Positions 30,045-40,809 of a stretch of 64,000 nt of DNA are shown here, piece after piece (position 1 is the stretch's first letter; every line of letters starts with the position of its first letter). The position numbers and the translations under genes were made by a program. This stretch comes from Hanleya hanleyi (lineage: Eukaryota; Mollusca; Polyplacophora; Lepidopleurida; Hanleyidae), in assembly GCA_036873755.1 (NCBI GenBank), contig JAVTVY010033629.1, positions 62,001 through 126,000 of the forward strand, written 5' to 3'. Under the pieces are notes generated by a model. It did not search any database and had not been told where the DNA came from. It saw nothing but the letters and a program-made list of their open reading frames with translations.

Positions 30045-30400
30045 TGAAGGTGCCTTATCAATGCCATACAGCCAGTTACGTCGATCATTACACCAAACAG
30101 GTCGGGGGTAGCTTTCCTGTCTTTGCAGGTACACGCATGCAACGAGGACATGGGCTGGGGAACATACTCGGGAGCATCGCCAAAACGTTCCTCCCCTTGG
30201 TGACGCGTGGGTTCAAAGCGATCGGCAAACAAGCGGTGCGCAGTGGACTGCAAGTCGCGGGTGATGTCTTGGGCGGTGCGGCACCCAAAGAAGCACTGAA
30301 ACGTCGAGCCAAAGAAACGGGAGGCGTCTTGGTCACCAAAGCACAACGCACCGTAGGGAATAAAAGACCTGCACCACCGAGACCACGCACCAGTCGATGA
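30044..30400 (+). CDS. pVI/pX-like minor capsid protein
   Basis: 118 residues; its ATG shares one base with the penton stop. FAGTRMQRGHGLGNILGSIA is followed by an amphipathic hydrophobic helix (FLPLVTRGFKAIG) and a very basic C-terminus. The F-x-G-x-x-x-Q-R-G-x-G-L-G pattern is typical of Polinton proteins compared with adenovirus pVI/pX. Possible protease cleavage sites of the GG-x type (VGGSF) lie near the N-terminus. The expected role is membrane lysis and capsid cementing. Its stop overlaps the capsid start. Confidence 0.7.
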   Translation: MKVPYQCHTASYVDHYTKQVGGSFPVFAGTRMQRGHGLGNILGSIAKTFLPLVTRGFKAIGKQAVRSGLQVAGDVLGGAAPKEALKRRAKETGGVLVTKAQRTVGNKRPAPPRPRTSR

Positions 30401-31531
30401 CCGACCCAGCGACGACGCACATTGAAGACCAAGGATATCTTTTCTTAAAGATGGCTTTCATCCATGCCGAGTCGTGTCCTTCTACCAACAGTGAATTTGA
30501 TTTATGGACCGTCCCACCTACTCAGACCAGTGCCGAAGAAGGTCAATGGGTGGAACATCTGCCCTTTTCCAGCATTACAGCCACAGGCCCCATTGAATTC
30601 ACCATCACCAACGCAGATACGACCCACCTGGATTTAGCCTACAGCCCCGTTGTTCTACCGAGACACCCCAGGCAAGATGGAAGCGAGTCCTGATAATGAC
30701 GGCTATACGGAGAGAGTGGATTTCACAGCAGAGAGTCAATCGGTCGATATGATGGGACGTCTGCATGCGGACTTATTCATGCCGGACCGATACCTCTTGA
30801 ATGGAGTACCTGTCAAAATACGACTAGTGCGCGCAACGCCTGCGTTTGCCTTGATGGCCCCGAGTGAGGACATCGAGTATAACATTGTCATCCAAGAGGC
30901 ATGTCTGTTTGTACGCAAAGTGAAACCGAGCCCAGGTGTACAGTTGGGGCACATCAGAGCCTTGGAGAAAAAACCAGCCCAGTACCCGATTCGACGAGTA
31001 CAGACCAAGGTCTTTTCCGTTCCTAAAGGTAATGTGATTGTCAATCAAGAAAACCTGTTCTTGGGGGATTTGCCGAAGCGTTTAACCCTAGCCTGTGTGG
31101 AGAACGTCAGTTATAATGGGACTCTCTCGAGGAATCCGTTCAACCGAAAAGCATTCAACATCAATTTCGTGGCCCTGCATGTGGATGGCCAACAGGTACC
31201 GGCACGCCCCTTACAACCTAATTTCGGAACGGACAATTACATCCGGATATATCTGAACCTCTTCACAGCAACTGGCCAAATCAACCAAGACGAGGGAAAT
31301 ATGATCAGTAGGGACGATTTCGGCAAAGGGTACGCCTTGTTCCGTTTCGACCTGACTCCCACCTTAGACAACGATCATCAACTGAGTCTCGTAAAGAAAG
31401 GCAACTTACGCTTGGAACTGCATTTCGGGACACCTTTACCGAAAACCATCAATGCGATTTGCTACGCCGAGTTTGACAACATCATTCAAGTGGACAAAGC
31501 GCGCAACGTCCTGTGTGACTTTGCCACCTAA
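30397..31531 (+). pseudogene. Double-jelly-roll major capsid protein (frameshifted, shortened)
   Basis: Frame 1 covers the N-terminus (30397 to about 30655: LPFSSITATGPIEFTI, LDLAYSPVV). The main body continues in another frame from about 30650 (FYRDTPGKMEASPDNDGY) to 31531. The junction falls where the family has a further stretch of the first jelly roll, so a deletion plus frameshift is likely. Landmarks: LHADLFMPDRYLLNGV, KPAQYPIRRVQTK, ENLFLGDLPKRL, EGNMISRDD, CYAEFDNIIQVDKARNVL. It is the hexon-like building block of the capsid, often annotated F54H12.2-like in invertebrate genomes. Confidence 0.88.
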
Positions 31532-31532
31532 C

Positions 31533-31996
31533 ATGGATACAGACCAGATACGCACCGTGCTGGAGAATGATCCAGGGACACTCAAGGAGTGTTTGCCCGA
31601 GACGTGTTCCCATTAGACCGTGTGTATCCTGCTGCTTACGTCCTGAATACAGACCCGATGAATCGACCCGGTCAACACTGGGTGGCCGTGTACTTGACAG
31701 AAGAGCAGGGCGAATACTTTGACCCGTACGGCCTACCACCCCTCCATCCCGATTTAACAGACTTCATGGATCAAGGCACAGAGACGTGGTGTTGGCATAC
31801 TAAAACGTTTCAAAGCCTGGACAGTATGGTGTGCGGACAATATTGCTTGTTTTACCTGTACCATCGATGTCGGGGACATTCCATGCAGACGATCGTCCAC
31901 ATGTTTAACGAGTACCCCAAGGCCGCGGACCGCGATGTACTCGTATATGACTGGGCCGCCTGTCATTTCAATGTACAAGTCCCGTTCTGGGCTTGA
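31533..31996 (+). pseudogene. Adenain-like cysteine protease (P2, frameshifted)
   Basis: The ATG at 31533 is one base after the capsid stop. About 10 bases present in P1 are missing near 31580, shifting the frame; the remaining 135 residues are open from 31589. Catalytic candidates are His in QHWVAVYL, Asp in EYFDPYG and Cys in SMVCGQYCLFYL. It ends at PFWA without the extra tail of P1. Peptidase family C5 assignment is from these motifs and gene context. Confidence 0.85.
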
Positions 31997-32110
31997 ATTC
32001 TTTCAATGTACACAAGCCCCTCTGTTCTGGGCTTAAGTTTACAAGCCCCCTGTTGTGGGCTTCAGTTCTTTCAATGTACAAGCCCCCTGTTCTGGGCTTC
32101 AGTTTTCACG
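31985..32110. repeat. Three ~40-bp tandem copies after the protease stop
   Basis: CAATGTACA(CA)AGCCCC..TGTTCTGGGCTT occurs about three times in P2 but once in P1 (12465-12490). The expansion moved the stop codon and AATAAA apart. No function is inferred. Confidence 0.6.
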
Positions 32111-32139
32111 TGGTTGTTCTCACGTTGTTGTTGTTACTG

Positions 32140-32145
32140 AATAAA
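32140..32145 (+). terminator. AATAAA after the morphogenesis cluster
   Basis: TTACTGAATAAAAAACAAAATG, about 145 bp past the protease stop. Confidence 0.6.
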
Positions 32146-32204
32146 AAACAAAATGAGATCTCACCAAAAAACCCTGTCTTCTGTGTTCCTATATGAGCAT
32201 AATG

Positions 32205-34624
32205 CATGAAACTGGCTTTGAACACCGTATTAGCCAATCAGTGGCCTAGAATGGAGCCAAAGGTACCCATCCATGTCCAGAAAACATTACCCGGGTGTAC
32301 AAGAACCCGGATGTAGGCGCGGACGTAGGCGAAAGCATCCCAGTACCCGGATGTAGGCGCAGACGTGAGCGAAATTCTAGTACCCGTCCATTGGTTCTTT
32401 TATCGATCGCTCATTGGCTCTTTTTCTCGACCGCTGATTGGTCCAAATGGAACTGCCCATCCTTCCCAGGTTCATTTACAATCTCCTTTTGGGGTTCAAG
32501 CTCTGTATATCGATGCCGCAACATTGTCGCCGAACCTTGCCGAAAGGGAGACCTTTTGACCTGGATGTGACCTTTGTCCTTTTGACCCGACATTCATCCA
32601 CGCACTGCCGGTGATGATGTGCGCACGCGCGTGCGGCCGGAGAGCCCACGCGCGCGCGCGCTGCGGCCGGGGCGGGCCGGGCCGGGAAAAAACCCGGAGG
32701 TTGAACATTCGGACGTCTAAGGGAACATTGGAACTCTTCTGGGTTTGGAGGTGTAACCCGGAAGTGACGTCACAACCCACGTGACCTGCGCAGCAGAATG
32801 GAAACGACACCCTAGTCTAGCCCCCTCACATAGGCGTCACATGGATACCTCACTCGATCCCATCGACCCACTAGTGGGCCACCTAGACCCCAAAACGTCT
32901 ATTTTCATACCCTTTGTCCACTGCGCATGCGCAGAGTGACGATATTTCAACCCCGCACTCACCCCATCAGATGCCCCCTCACATAGGCTTCACATTGATA
33001 CCTCACTCGATCCAATCGGCCCACTAGTGGCTCCCCTAGATCCCAAAACGTCTATTTCCATACACTTTGTCTATTGCGCATGCGCAGAATGACGATATTC
33101 CTACCCCACATCCACCCCATCGGTTGCCCCCTCACATAGGCTTCACATTGATACCTCACTCGACCCCATCGGACCATTAGTGGCCCACCTAGATCCCAAA
33201 ACGTCCACCCCGTATGGACCTATACACCCATAGCCATGCAGTATAGGCCTATGGGCCTACCCAGGCCTCGGTGACTTTTTCCAAAAATTTCACCGTTTCG
33301 CTCCGGGACCCTTCCCATCGTGTTCTAAATGACGAGACGTGAAAAACAAATCCAAGCAACCCATATCACAATGAACGTATGTGAATTTCCCAGGTTGGAC
33401 CTATACCCCCCATGGCCAGCCTATGGGCCTATATACAGACCTCGGTGACTTTTCCCAAAAATTTCACCGCTTCGCTCCGGGACCCCTCCCATCGTGTTTT
33501 TCTCGGCGAGACGAGAAAAACGAGACCCCACAACCCATAGTAAAGCCCACGAAAAAAAAAATGACCATCCCCATACCCCATACAGGCATTTTCCCTTATA
33601 TTGTATGATACAGACCCCTATTGTAGAGGTAAAGTCCGTGTTCCGCTTTTTATATTTTCGGAAAACAATCCTAATTTTACATGCAACCCACCCCATTGAC
33701 TTGATAGGCAGGCCCCGATAAGCCCGGGGACCGATATTAGCCCTTTTGGCTAGAGGTGATAGGGTTTTCCCCTATTTTAGGGGCAAAGTCCGTATTCCGC
33801 TTTTTATATTTTCGGGAAGAATCCTAATTTTACATGCACCCAACCCATTGACTTGATAGGCAGGCCCCGATAAGCCCGGGGACCGATATTAGCCCTTTTG
33901 GCTAGGGTTGATAGGGGTTTTCCCCTATTTTAGGGGTAAAGTCCGTATTCCGCTTTTTATATTTTCGGGAAAAAATCATAATTTTACATGCACCCACCCC
34001 ATTGACTTGATAGGCAGGTCCCAATAAGCCCGGGGACCGATATTATCCTATTTTCCCCTATTTTAGGGGTAAAGTCCGTATTCCGCTTTTTATATTTTCG
34101 AGAAGAATCCTACTTTTACATGCACCCAACCCATTGACTTGATAGGCAGGCCCCGATAAGCCCGGGGACCGATATTAGCCCTTTTGGCTAGGATTGATAG
34201 GTGTTTTCCCCTATTTTAGGAATAAAGTCCGTGTTCGGCTTTTTATAGTTTCGGGAAAAAATCCTAATTTTACATGCACCCACCCATGACTGGATGCCCC
34301 TTCACGAATGCTTCACTTTGATACCTCACTCGACCCAATCGGACCATGCAGCGTATTTGAAGTCTGGGGACTACTTTTTCTCCGCGGACGCTTTTTCCCG
34401 CGACCGCATGACCGCCAGACCGCATCACCGCGGAGGAATTCGAGGTGAAAGAGGGGGCGCCACCTGCTGGAACTATAGCGGCCTTGACCTCTACACGGTC
34501 TCAGAGGTCAAAGGCCGTAAATGGCCGCTTCCTATACTTTAACATGGAAACAGCGTGCCCCTGGTGGATGCAAGAGTTATCTCCCCCGGCAAAATGTGGC
34601 TTAAAAATGGTAGACTATACTAAT
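32205..34624. repeat. Right terminal inverted repeat region of P2
   Basis: From the gene side outward: CCAAT cluster, AGGTCA repeats (32545-32590), CGCG-rich block, CRE-like site at about 32762, three NRF1-type units (32800-33210), about two ~170-bp units, a five-copy ~148-bp array (33600-34260) and the terminal 350 bp ending TAGACTATACTAAT. Confidence 0.8.
33600..34260. repeat. ~148-bp tandem array, five copies (two in the left TIR)
   Basis: Each unit has AAAGTCCGTATTCCGCTTTT, then CCTAATTTTACATGCACCCA, then TTGACTTGATAGGCAGGCCC and GATATTAGCCCTTTTGGCTA. The fourth copy has an internal deletion. Copy number differs between the two TIRs of one element. Confidence 0.75.
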
Positions 34625-34974
34625 ATAATTTCTTGCGCTTGACAGGAGAAAATAGCACGAAATTACTTTCTCCTGGGGGAGCAAGAATCACATGTGGAGG
34701 TGTGAAATGTTATAACAGGTGGGCGTCCTGTGAGCTGTTATAACATTGGCGGGGGTTTCTGGTTTAAATAGAGGTCAGTTGTATGGTCAGGCCATCTCGT
34801 CAGCGGTTTGCTAAGCATTAACACACGACAGTGTTAAGACGAAAGGCGGGAAATGAAAGTATTCATTTGACTGTATCTGATATGGTTGAAAAAGAAATCT
34901 TTATTTCTTAGGTCAATAACATGGCGTATGTATTCAAATAAAATGTACATATGCTTGTCATCTTGCTGTTACGC
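34625..34974. other. Host-like flank of P2
   Basis: No gene seen. It leads into the satellite region. Confidence 0.4.
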
Positions 34975-36000
34975 TCATTTTGGAGGTGGTGTTATACATT
35001 GGTGCATTTGAGTAAAACGACTGTGAATGAACAGTACTTGTATCACTGTTCGTAGCATTTTTTATTTTGAATGAGATTATACCGATCGTATATGATATTA
35101 TTTCTATGAGCCTGAAGGGCCTTAGATTATTTGATGGCCCATTTTGCAGTTGTACATATCCATCAAAAAGATATGCGCATATCGCTAAGCTATAGAGTTT
35201 GATAAAATATTGAAGTATGCAATATTGAATATGGATATTTGGATGGGCTGTAGAGCCATTAAAATACTTGGTGTATGTATTTGTCTACATTTAATATGTA
35301 CATGACGGTTTGTCATCTTTTCTATGCATTTTCCATATTTTGAAAGTGGTGTTATACAGGTTTTGGTTCGTAGAAAACCACCGGAGTGAACTCAAAACAG
35401 TACGGTATGTGTACTGTTCGATGCATTTTTCATTTTGAATGCGCTTATACCCAGCGTATGTGATATTATGCTTTTGAGGCTGAAGAGCCTTAGATTATTT
35501 GATGACTGATAAAGAGGTTGTACGTTTTCGTTTACCAATAGGATACGGTAATATGCTGATGCTAGTAATACGATTTTAATATAATATTGATGTAATGCAA
35601 TATTGAATATGCATAGTTGGATGGTCATTAGAATATGCTAGATCAGTATTGACTTGTCCATATCAGTGAGGCCATATGCTTTTGTCATTTTACCTGCATT
35701 TGTGCCTTTTTGAAAGCGGTATTATACAGGTTTTGTCTAATGCATTTGAACAAATCGACTTGTGAGCAAACAGCTCTTGCAATGTTGTTCGAAGAACTTT
35801 TCATTTTGAATGAACATATAGCGATCGTATATATTATGCTTTTTGAGGCTGAAGAGCCCTTAGAATACTCGGTCTACAAAGCGGTTGTAAATATTGTCTG
35901 TCAATAGGATACGTGAATGTACTATTTCTAGTAATATGACTTTGCTATAATATTGAATTATGCAATTTTTTATATGCATAGCTAGATGCGCTGTAGAGCC
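34975..36000. repeat. Three ~360-bp tandem repeats
   Basis: Anchors recur at 34991, 35351 and 35721 (GGTGTTATAC-type), each followed by CATTTTGAATG, a GATCGTATAT-type block, GAGGCTGAAGAGCCTTAGA, and ATATTGAATATG. A fourth partial copy begins near 36600 (GAAAGCGGTATTTTACA). Short frames here (35392-35628, 35710-35907, 35860-36042) are repeat translations. Confidence 0.65.
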
Positions 36001-36027
36001 ATTAGAATACTGGGTGATCTGAATGGT

Positions 36028-36499
36028 GAGCTGAAGAGCCATTAGAATACTTGGTGAGCTGAAGAGCCATTAGAATACTTGGTGAGCTGAAGAGCCATTA
36101 GAATACTTGTTGAGCTAAAGAGCCACTAGAATACTTGGTGAGCTAAAGAGCCACTAGAATACTTGGTGAGCTAAAGAGCCACTAGAATACTTGGTGAGCT
36201 AAAGAGCCACTAGAATACTTGGTGAGCTAAAGAGCCACTAGAATACTTGGTGAGCTAAAGAGCCACTAGAATACTTGGTGAGCTAAAGAGCCATTAGAAT
36301 ACTTGGTGAGCTAAAGAGCCATTAGAATACTTGGTGAGCTAAAGAGCCATTACAATACTTGGTGAGCTAAAGAGCCATTACAATACTTGGTGAGCTAAAG
36401 AGCCATTACAATACTTGGTGAGCTAAAGAGCCATTACAATACTTCTGAAGAGCCATTAGAATAATTGGTGAGCTGAAGAGCCGTTAGAATACTTGGTTG
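36028..36499. repeat. 28-bp minisatellite, about 17 copies
   Basis: The unit is GAGCTRAAGAGCCAYTAGAA plus TACTTGGT. Variants cluster in blocks: early GCTGAAG, middle CACTAGAA, late CATTACAA. The unit derives from the GCTGAAGAGCC(A)TTAGAATAC segment of the ~360-bp repeat upstream. No spacers are present, so this is not a CRISPR array. Confidence 0.85.
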
Positions 36500-37355
36500 A
36501 CAAAATAGCCTTGGATTGTTACCATTGAGAATGTGATTGAACATGGTTGGTATCGTGGAATGAAAGATGTATAAAGTATTGTGATCTGTGATAACCGCAT
36601 GAAAGCGGTATTTTACATAGATTTGAGTAAAAGACCCTGTTAATATTTACGATGATGTACACTGAATTGTTTTAGATGATTGAACATGGTTGATGTTATG
36701 AAAGGAATGATGTAAAACGGAAATGAGATTTGTGAACAGAAATAACGAATAAACACGGCTAGCACCGCATGACAATTCCAAATATATGTGTTGTTGAATG
36801 TGTTATTGCTTAAGGGTGCAGGAGAACTATGCTCAGTGTCATATAGGCTTCATTTGGAAATCTGACTCTGTATAGGTGTTACCTAAAATCGTATATTTTT
36901 ACCAATCCGTCTGATTTGCTTTAATAAATATAGCATCACCTGTAATATCATGAATATGTAATAAATATAATTTAAAGTAGGCCTGTATTGCTTTGGTAAT
37001 TCGATGGTCGGCCTACTTTAAATTTTATTTATTTCATATTATGTGATAAATACACCACTTTCTAAATGCTATCCCTCCTCCACACTTTAGATGTTAAATC
37101 TAGCATTAGCGTTTTAAGAGTGAATTAGTGATTGTGGGCGATATTATGTTTTCTGAAGACACTTGTATATCTCCGGCTATTAGATTCAAAGTCATCAGAG
37201 GTGAACTTGACTAATGTAGATTAAATAGAATAGATAATAACTGTAGCACACAGGTATTTTATCTGTCTGAGTTTACGGCTAGCGAAGATTTCTTGAACAT
37301 GAATACAGGAAAATGAAATATCGATTAGTCGCATAAGTTTTTGGACCTCACTTAC
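36500..37355. other. Host-like DNA, no gene seen
   Basis: Contains a diverged partial copy of the ~360-bp repeat (36600-36720), and an inverted pair TTTAAAGTAGGCC near 36973 / GGCCTACTTTAAA near 37011. The 37057-37110 phrase matches 5085-5135. If the minus-strand exon at 37356 is real, this is its intron. Confidence 0.4.
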
Positions 37356-37632
37356 CCACTACCGGAGCTACAGCTAGCGCATCTTGTAGGGTTTGTGCGT
37401 GTCCTGTGCCCTGAGTTATAGCATCAGTGACGATACCGGACGTGATACTTGCGGCGAGACTATCCAACTCAGTCTGAGGTAAAGCGACCTTCAACCCACT
37501 GAGATCCTCATTGATGATGTCTTCTGATGGAACTTCAGCCTGTACCATCCCTATCGAGATCCATCCTAATACCACCAGCACGGACACACTTTGACGTCCG
37601 ACCATTCTGAAAGTTAACGAATGGACTGCCAT
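37356..37632 (-). CDS. Candidate host first coding exon of a secreted protein
   Basis: The minus-strand frame starts at 37632. Residues 10-33 (MVGRQSVSVLVVLGWISIGM then VQA) look like a signal peptide with a likely cleavage after VQA. The mature part is acidic then Ala/Thr-rich (LPQTELDSLAASITSGIVTD). The frame runs into GTGG|GTAAGTGAGG, a near-perfect 5' splice donor at 37355, so the coding exon probably ends at 37356. I do not recognise the protein. No second exon is seen in the about 350 bp of readable downstream sequence. It is the only plausible non-transposon gene here. Confidence 0.45.
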
Positions 37633-40600
37633 AATACTGGAGGGATTTGTTTATTTGCTTAACATCTATATTTCAGCGTCGGCGAGTAAAGTAGTTAAAA
37701 TGCGGTTGTGATGTCATAAGACTATTAAATATTCATGACCTGAGCGCTCTGAGCACCAAATTCAACTGAAAGAGTAACATCCTACATAGCGACATATACG
37801 ATTGGAGAGCATTGATAAGATATTAATTGCGTCTGTCCCAGATTTGATACATTCACGAAAAAAGTCCCCATTTCTTCGCATATTGACTGGACTATAACAA
37901 GAAAAAACTGATGGCCGCAATATTCTACAAACAAACCTTTCTCGAATGATGACCAAGTTGCAGGAATTAACGCCGCCTTTGCTTTTACGTGAACTTCGCC
38001 AGGCTATGACGTGAGAATGTTTCCTCTCTTGAGCCGCTCAATTCTCAAACAATATTGACACGTTGGTCGGGGTTTTATAGCATTTCTGGCTCAGGGGGGC
38101 GAAGACGTTCTCCCCCCCGGTTCATCGCATACGGCATCTTTCAGCGTATGATATCCAGGTCTTCCAACAATATCAGCTGCCAATCAAATAAAACCAACAG
38201 CAAAGAAGCCAGTCACCGCCTCCTTTTGGGCCATAGAAAAACTGAGCATTATTGTTGGTCACTGAACGGAATACATCACAGACAACCAATGGCTACTCCG
38301 CAAAAACGTTACACAGAGGTGTCCACCACCGAGCATACCTTATCCAGCATTCCAATTTGTCTGCCCTGATGAAATTCAATTTCGTTAGTATATGTCACAA
38401 TAGAATATTTGTTTTACCATATTAGCATTGGAAGTACTGAGATGTTATTATAAAATGGGGAAATACTGGGTGAGCTTACCGGCATTTGTGTAACATTTCT
38501 ACGGATCAGATAATATGTATTGTATCCGGGGAAAGTAAGCAAAAGGAGTGAGTGAGTGAAAAGAATTTAACATCGCTTTCAAAAATATTTCAGCTATATC
38601 GCGACGATCCAACTAAGCACCACCCAGCCAAATTGCGTTCCTGCTACTTCAAAGAAGAAATCTTTCAAGCAGCATGGAACCAGACATATTTCGTGCACCC
38701 TATAAAACACTGAGGACAGCACAAAAGACACGGACAGGACGCTTACATGGTGCAATAAAGACAAGTGATATTACAGTGCTAGGAATATCGGGATATATTA
38801 GATATTTGGATAAGGGAAATTGGGAAAGACTCGGTGATATTTGGCTGGTGTTTATATGATAAGAATAGATCAAGGATATATCAAAAGGGACTTGGATATA
38901 CCAGTGGCATTGGTGCAAGGAAACATTCCATGGTGGTATAGGGGAAAGGGTTACATGGCATACCCTGAATGGCCAGTGCCCCTCTTTTCGCGACCTTTTG
39001 TCCATTACAAACCAAACCAAACCAAAAATACGATGAGAAATCCCACTTGCAGAGGGTGGTCCTGACTTCTGTCTCTAAATGAAGTTTCTTAGCCAATTTT
39101 GGGGGGCAACTTTATTTTATCCCGAAAGCACTTCATTGGCATTCTCTCTTCACATGTTCTTCCCGCGTTTTTAATTGCACATACATGTACATTAGGGAAT
39201 TAGGAAATCCATTCATTTCATCTTAACCTTGAAAAGGGGGAGACAACTTCGTGACAAATACACCATTATTCAGGCTTTTATGTATTATTTGTTAATTAGT
39301 TGTCTCAATCTCACTCTTTCATTTGTTTCTGACAACAGGGTGTGTCTCCTATCTCGTCTGTGCTAAATTGCCATTTAAGATGTCTTATTTCCGAATAATG
39401 ATAAGTTTTCTAATGACACCCCGACTCATGGCAAGCTAAAAGTCTGACGTCATTACGGGGAGTTATCTCCCCTTTTCATTGTTAAATGAGTGGATACTTC
39501 TGTTTATGAATTTCCCGATAAGTGTGTAAGAGAAAACATAGAAACTTTTGCATGGGATAAAAAATCAAGTTGCTTCCAGATATTTGCAACGAAAGGTCCA
39601 TTCCTGAAACATGATCCATGGCCTAAATGGTTTTTTAGCATTCCTATGCACATTCCCACTTTTGGACATTTATAATATTCATAAACACGTTGTTTTAGCA
39701 AAATGACAAAAAATACTCCGCATAGACCAATCTATCCTACATAATTCTAGTAGTGGGTAGAGATAGAAGAAATACTTTTGTAAATGTCATTCACTCAACA
39801 GAGCAGCGCGCTAAATATTGACAAACCCGGTCACTTGTTTCATGCAACCACAGCATATTGCCACATAAAAATATCTCACATCCACTGGTGTAAGATTTTG
39901 ATTAGTCAACTTGATCAGGCGAATCCGCTTCTCTTTACGCTGTTCAATAAATACGGTAAACGCTGTCCAAGTGATATCTACTACAGTGTTCTTTTTGCGC
40001 CAAATGTGAGTCGCGTGTCGACTAGTTGATTAGTTCCGTTCTGCGCAGCAGGTCGACTACTGGACGTTGTATATCGACTTTTCGTGAATTGATAATTAGT
40101 CGATTTTCCACAAGATACGGTACATAATCAATACTCTAGAAAATATGTCGATGCATCTCCGTTAATAGAGGACCTTACTCTACCTAAATTAGATGGGGGA
40201 TTTTACATATATTCTTTCGTTGAGATTACATATTATCAGATAGCAACACGCGGTGTTGAAATCGAAACTATCGTAAAAGTCGGCCATCACTTTTGGCGTG
40301 ATGAGATTGATAGAACATGCACATCACGTCGCTTTTGAAAGCCACTTAATAAAAAACATCGGTTAAACACTATATTTTGCTGTTCTGGCCTGTAGCTATT
40401 CCAAGTAAAATGAATTTCAGATATTGATGGATATGGTTCATTCCTACATGTACACTTTCAATCTTGTTCTCGCACGGAAGGCTTAATTTCATTGTGTGTG
40501 TGTGTGTTGCATCTTCATGAATACATGTATTTGCATAACCAATCTCTTACTATCTTCCCTAAAGTGAAATCAATGAATAAATGAATTACATTAACATTTC

Positions 40601-40809
40601 AGCAAGTAATAGTGTGGGAAATGTAAACTGTTCTCTCGTTTAAGCACGCTCAAACATTCCCTTATTGAAAACATAAACTAATTCAGATCCAAATGTAATA
40701 TAGAGGACCCATTTCTGTGTCGAACTATTTCATATCAACATGAGCTACCGAACTGAAACCGACTGACTGAAGATCAAAGGACTAGTGACTAGTTACTAGT
40801 GATGACGAC
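37633..40809. other. Host-like DNA, no supported gene
   Basis: Short frames at 37762, 38055, 38674, 39490 and 39784 have no domain or consistent codon pattern. The overlapping frames at 38674-39096 look like chance. ACCAAACC simple repeats lie at 39007-39023, and a GT run at 40495-40507. Upstream regulatory DNA of the 37632 exon may be included. Confidence 0.4.

Larger units (their letters stand above)
21455..34624 (+). mobile_element. Polinton/Maverick-like element P2 (most complete)
   Basis: The left end starts AGTAGTATAGTCTACC, and the reverse complement of the right end reads ATTAGTATAGTCTACC. Both continue into a GGGGGAGATAACTCTTGCAT block. About 2.3 kb of inverted repeat flanks genes for integrase, packaging ATPase, capsid proteins and protease. 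No 6-bp target duplication is visible (ATGCTC on the left, ATAATT on the right), so an end may be altered. At 13.2 kb it is short for the family, and it lacks a polymerase B gene. Confidence 0.88.

Noticed and set aside
28594..31978. Minus-strand frames opposite the capsid genes
   Set aside because: Shadows of the plus-strand genes without motifs or promoters.
8000..32200. Polymerase B gene hidden by frameshifts
   Set aside because: All space between TIRs in P1 and P2 is taken by other genes; no YxDTD-like or other polymerase motifs were noticed in any frame listed.
32365..32810. Frames in the P2 right TIR resembling those at 7508 and 19485
   Set aside because: Same TIR sequence translated; conserved because the TIR is repeated, not because of coding.
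36028..36499. CRISPR-like regular repeat array
   Set aside because: Units abut with no unique spacers and the context is animal DNA; it is a minisatellite.
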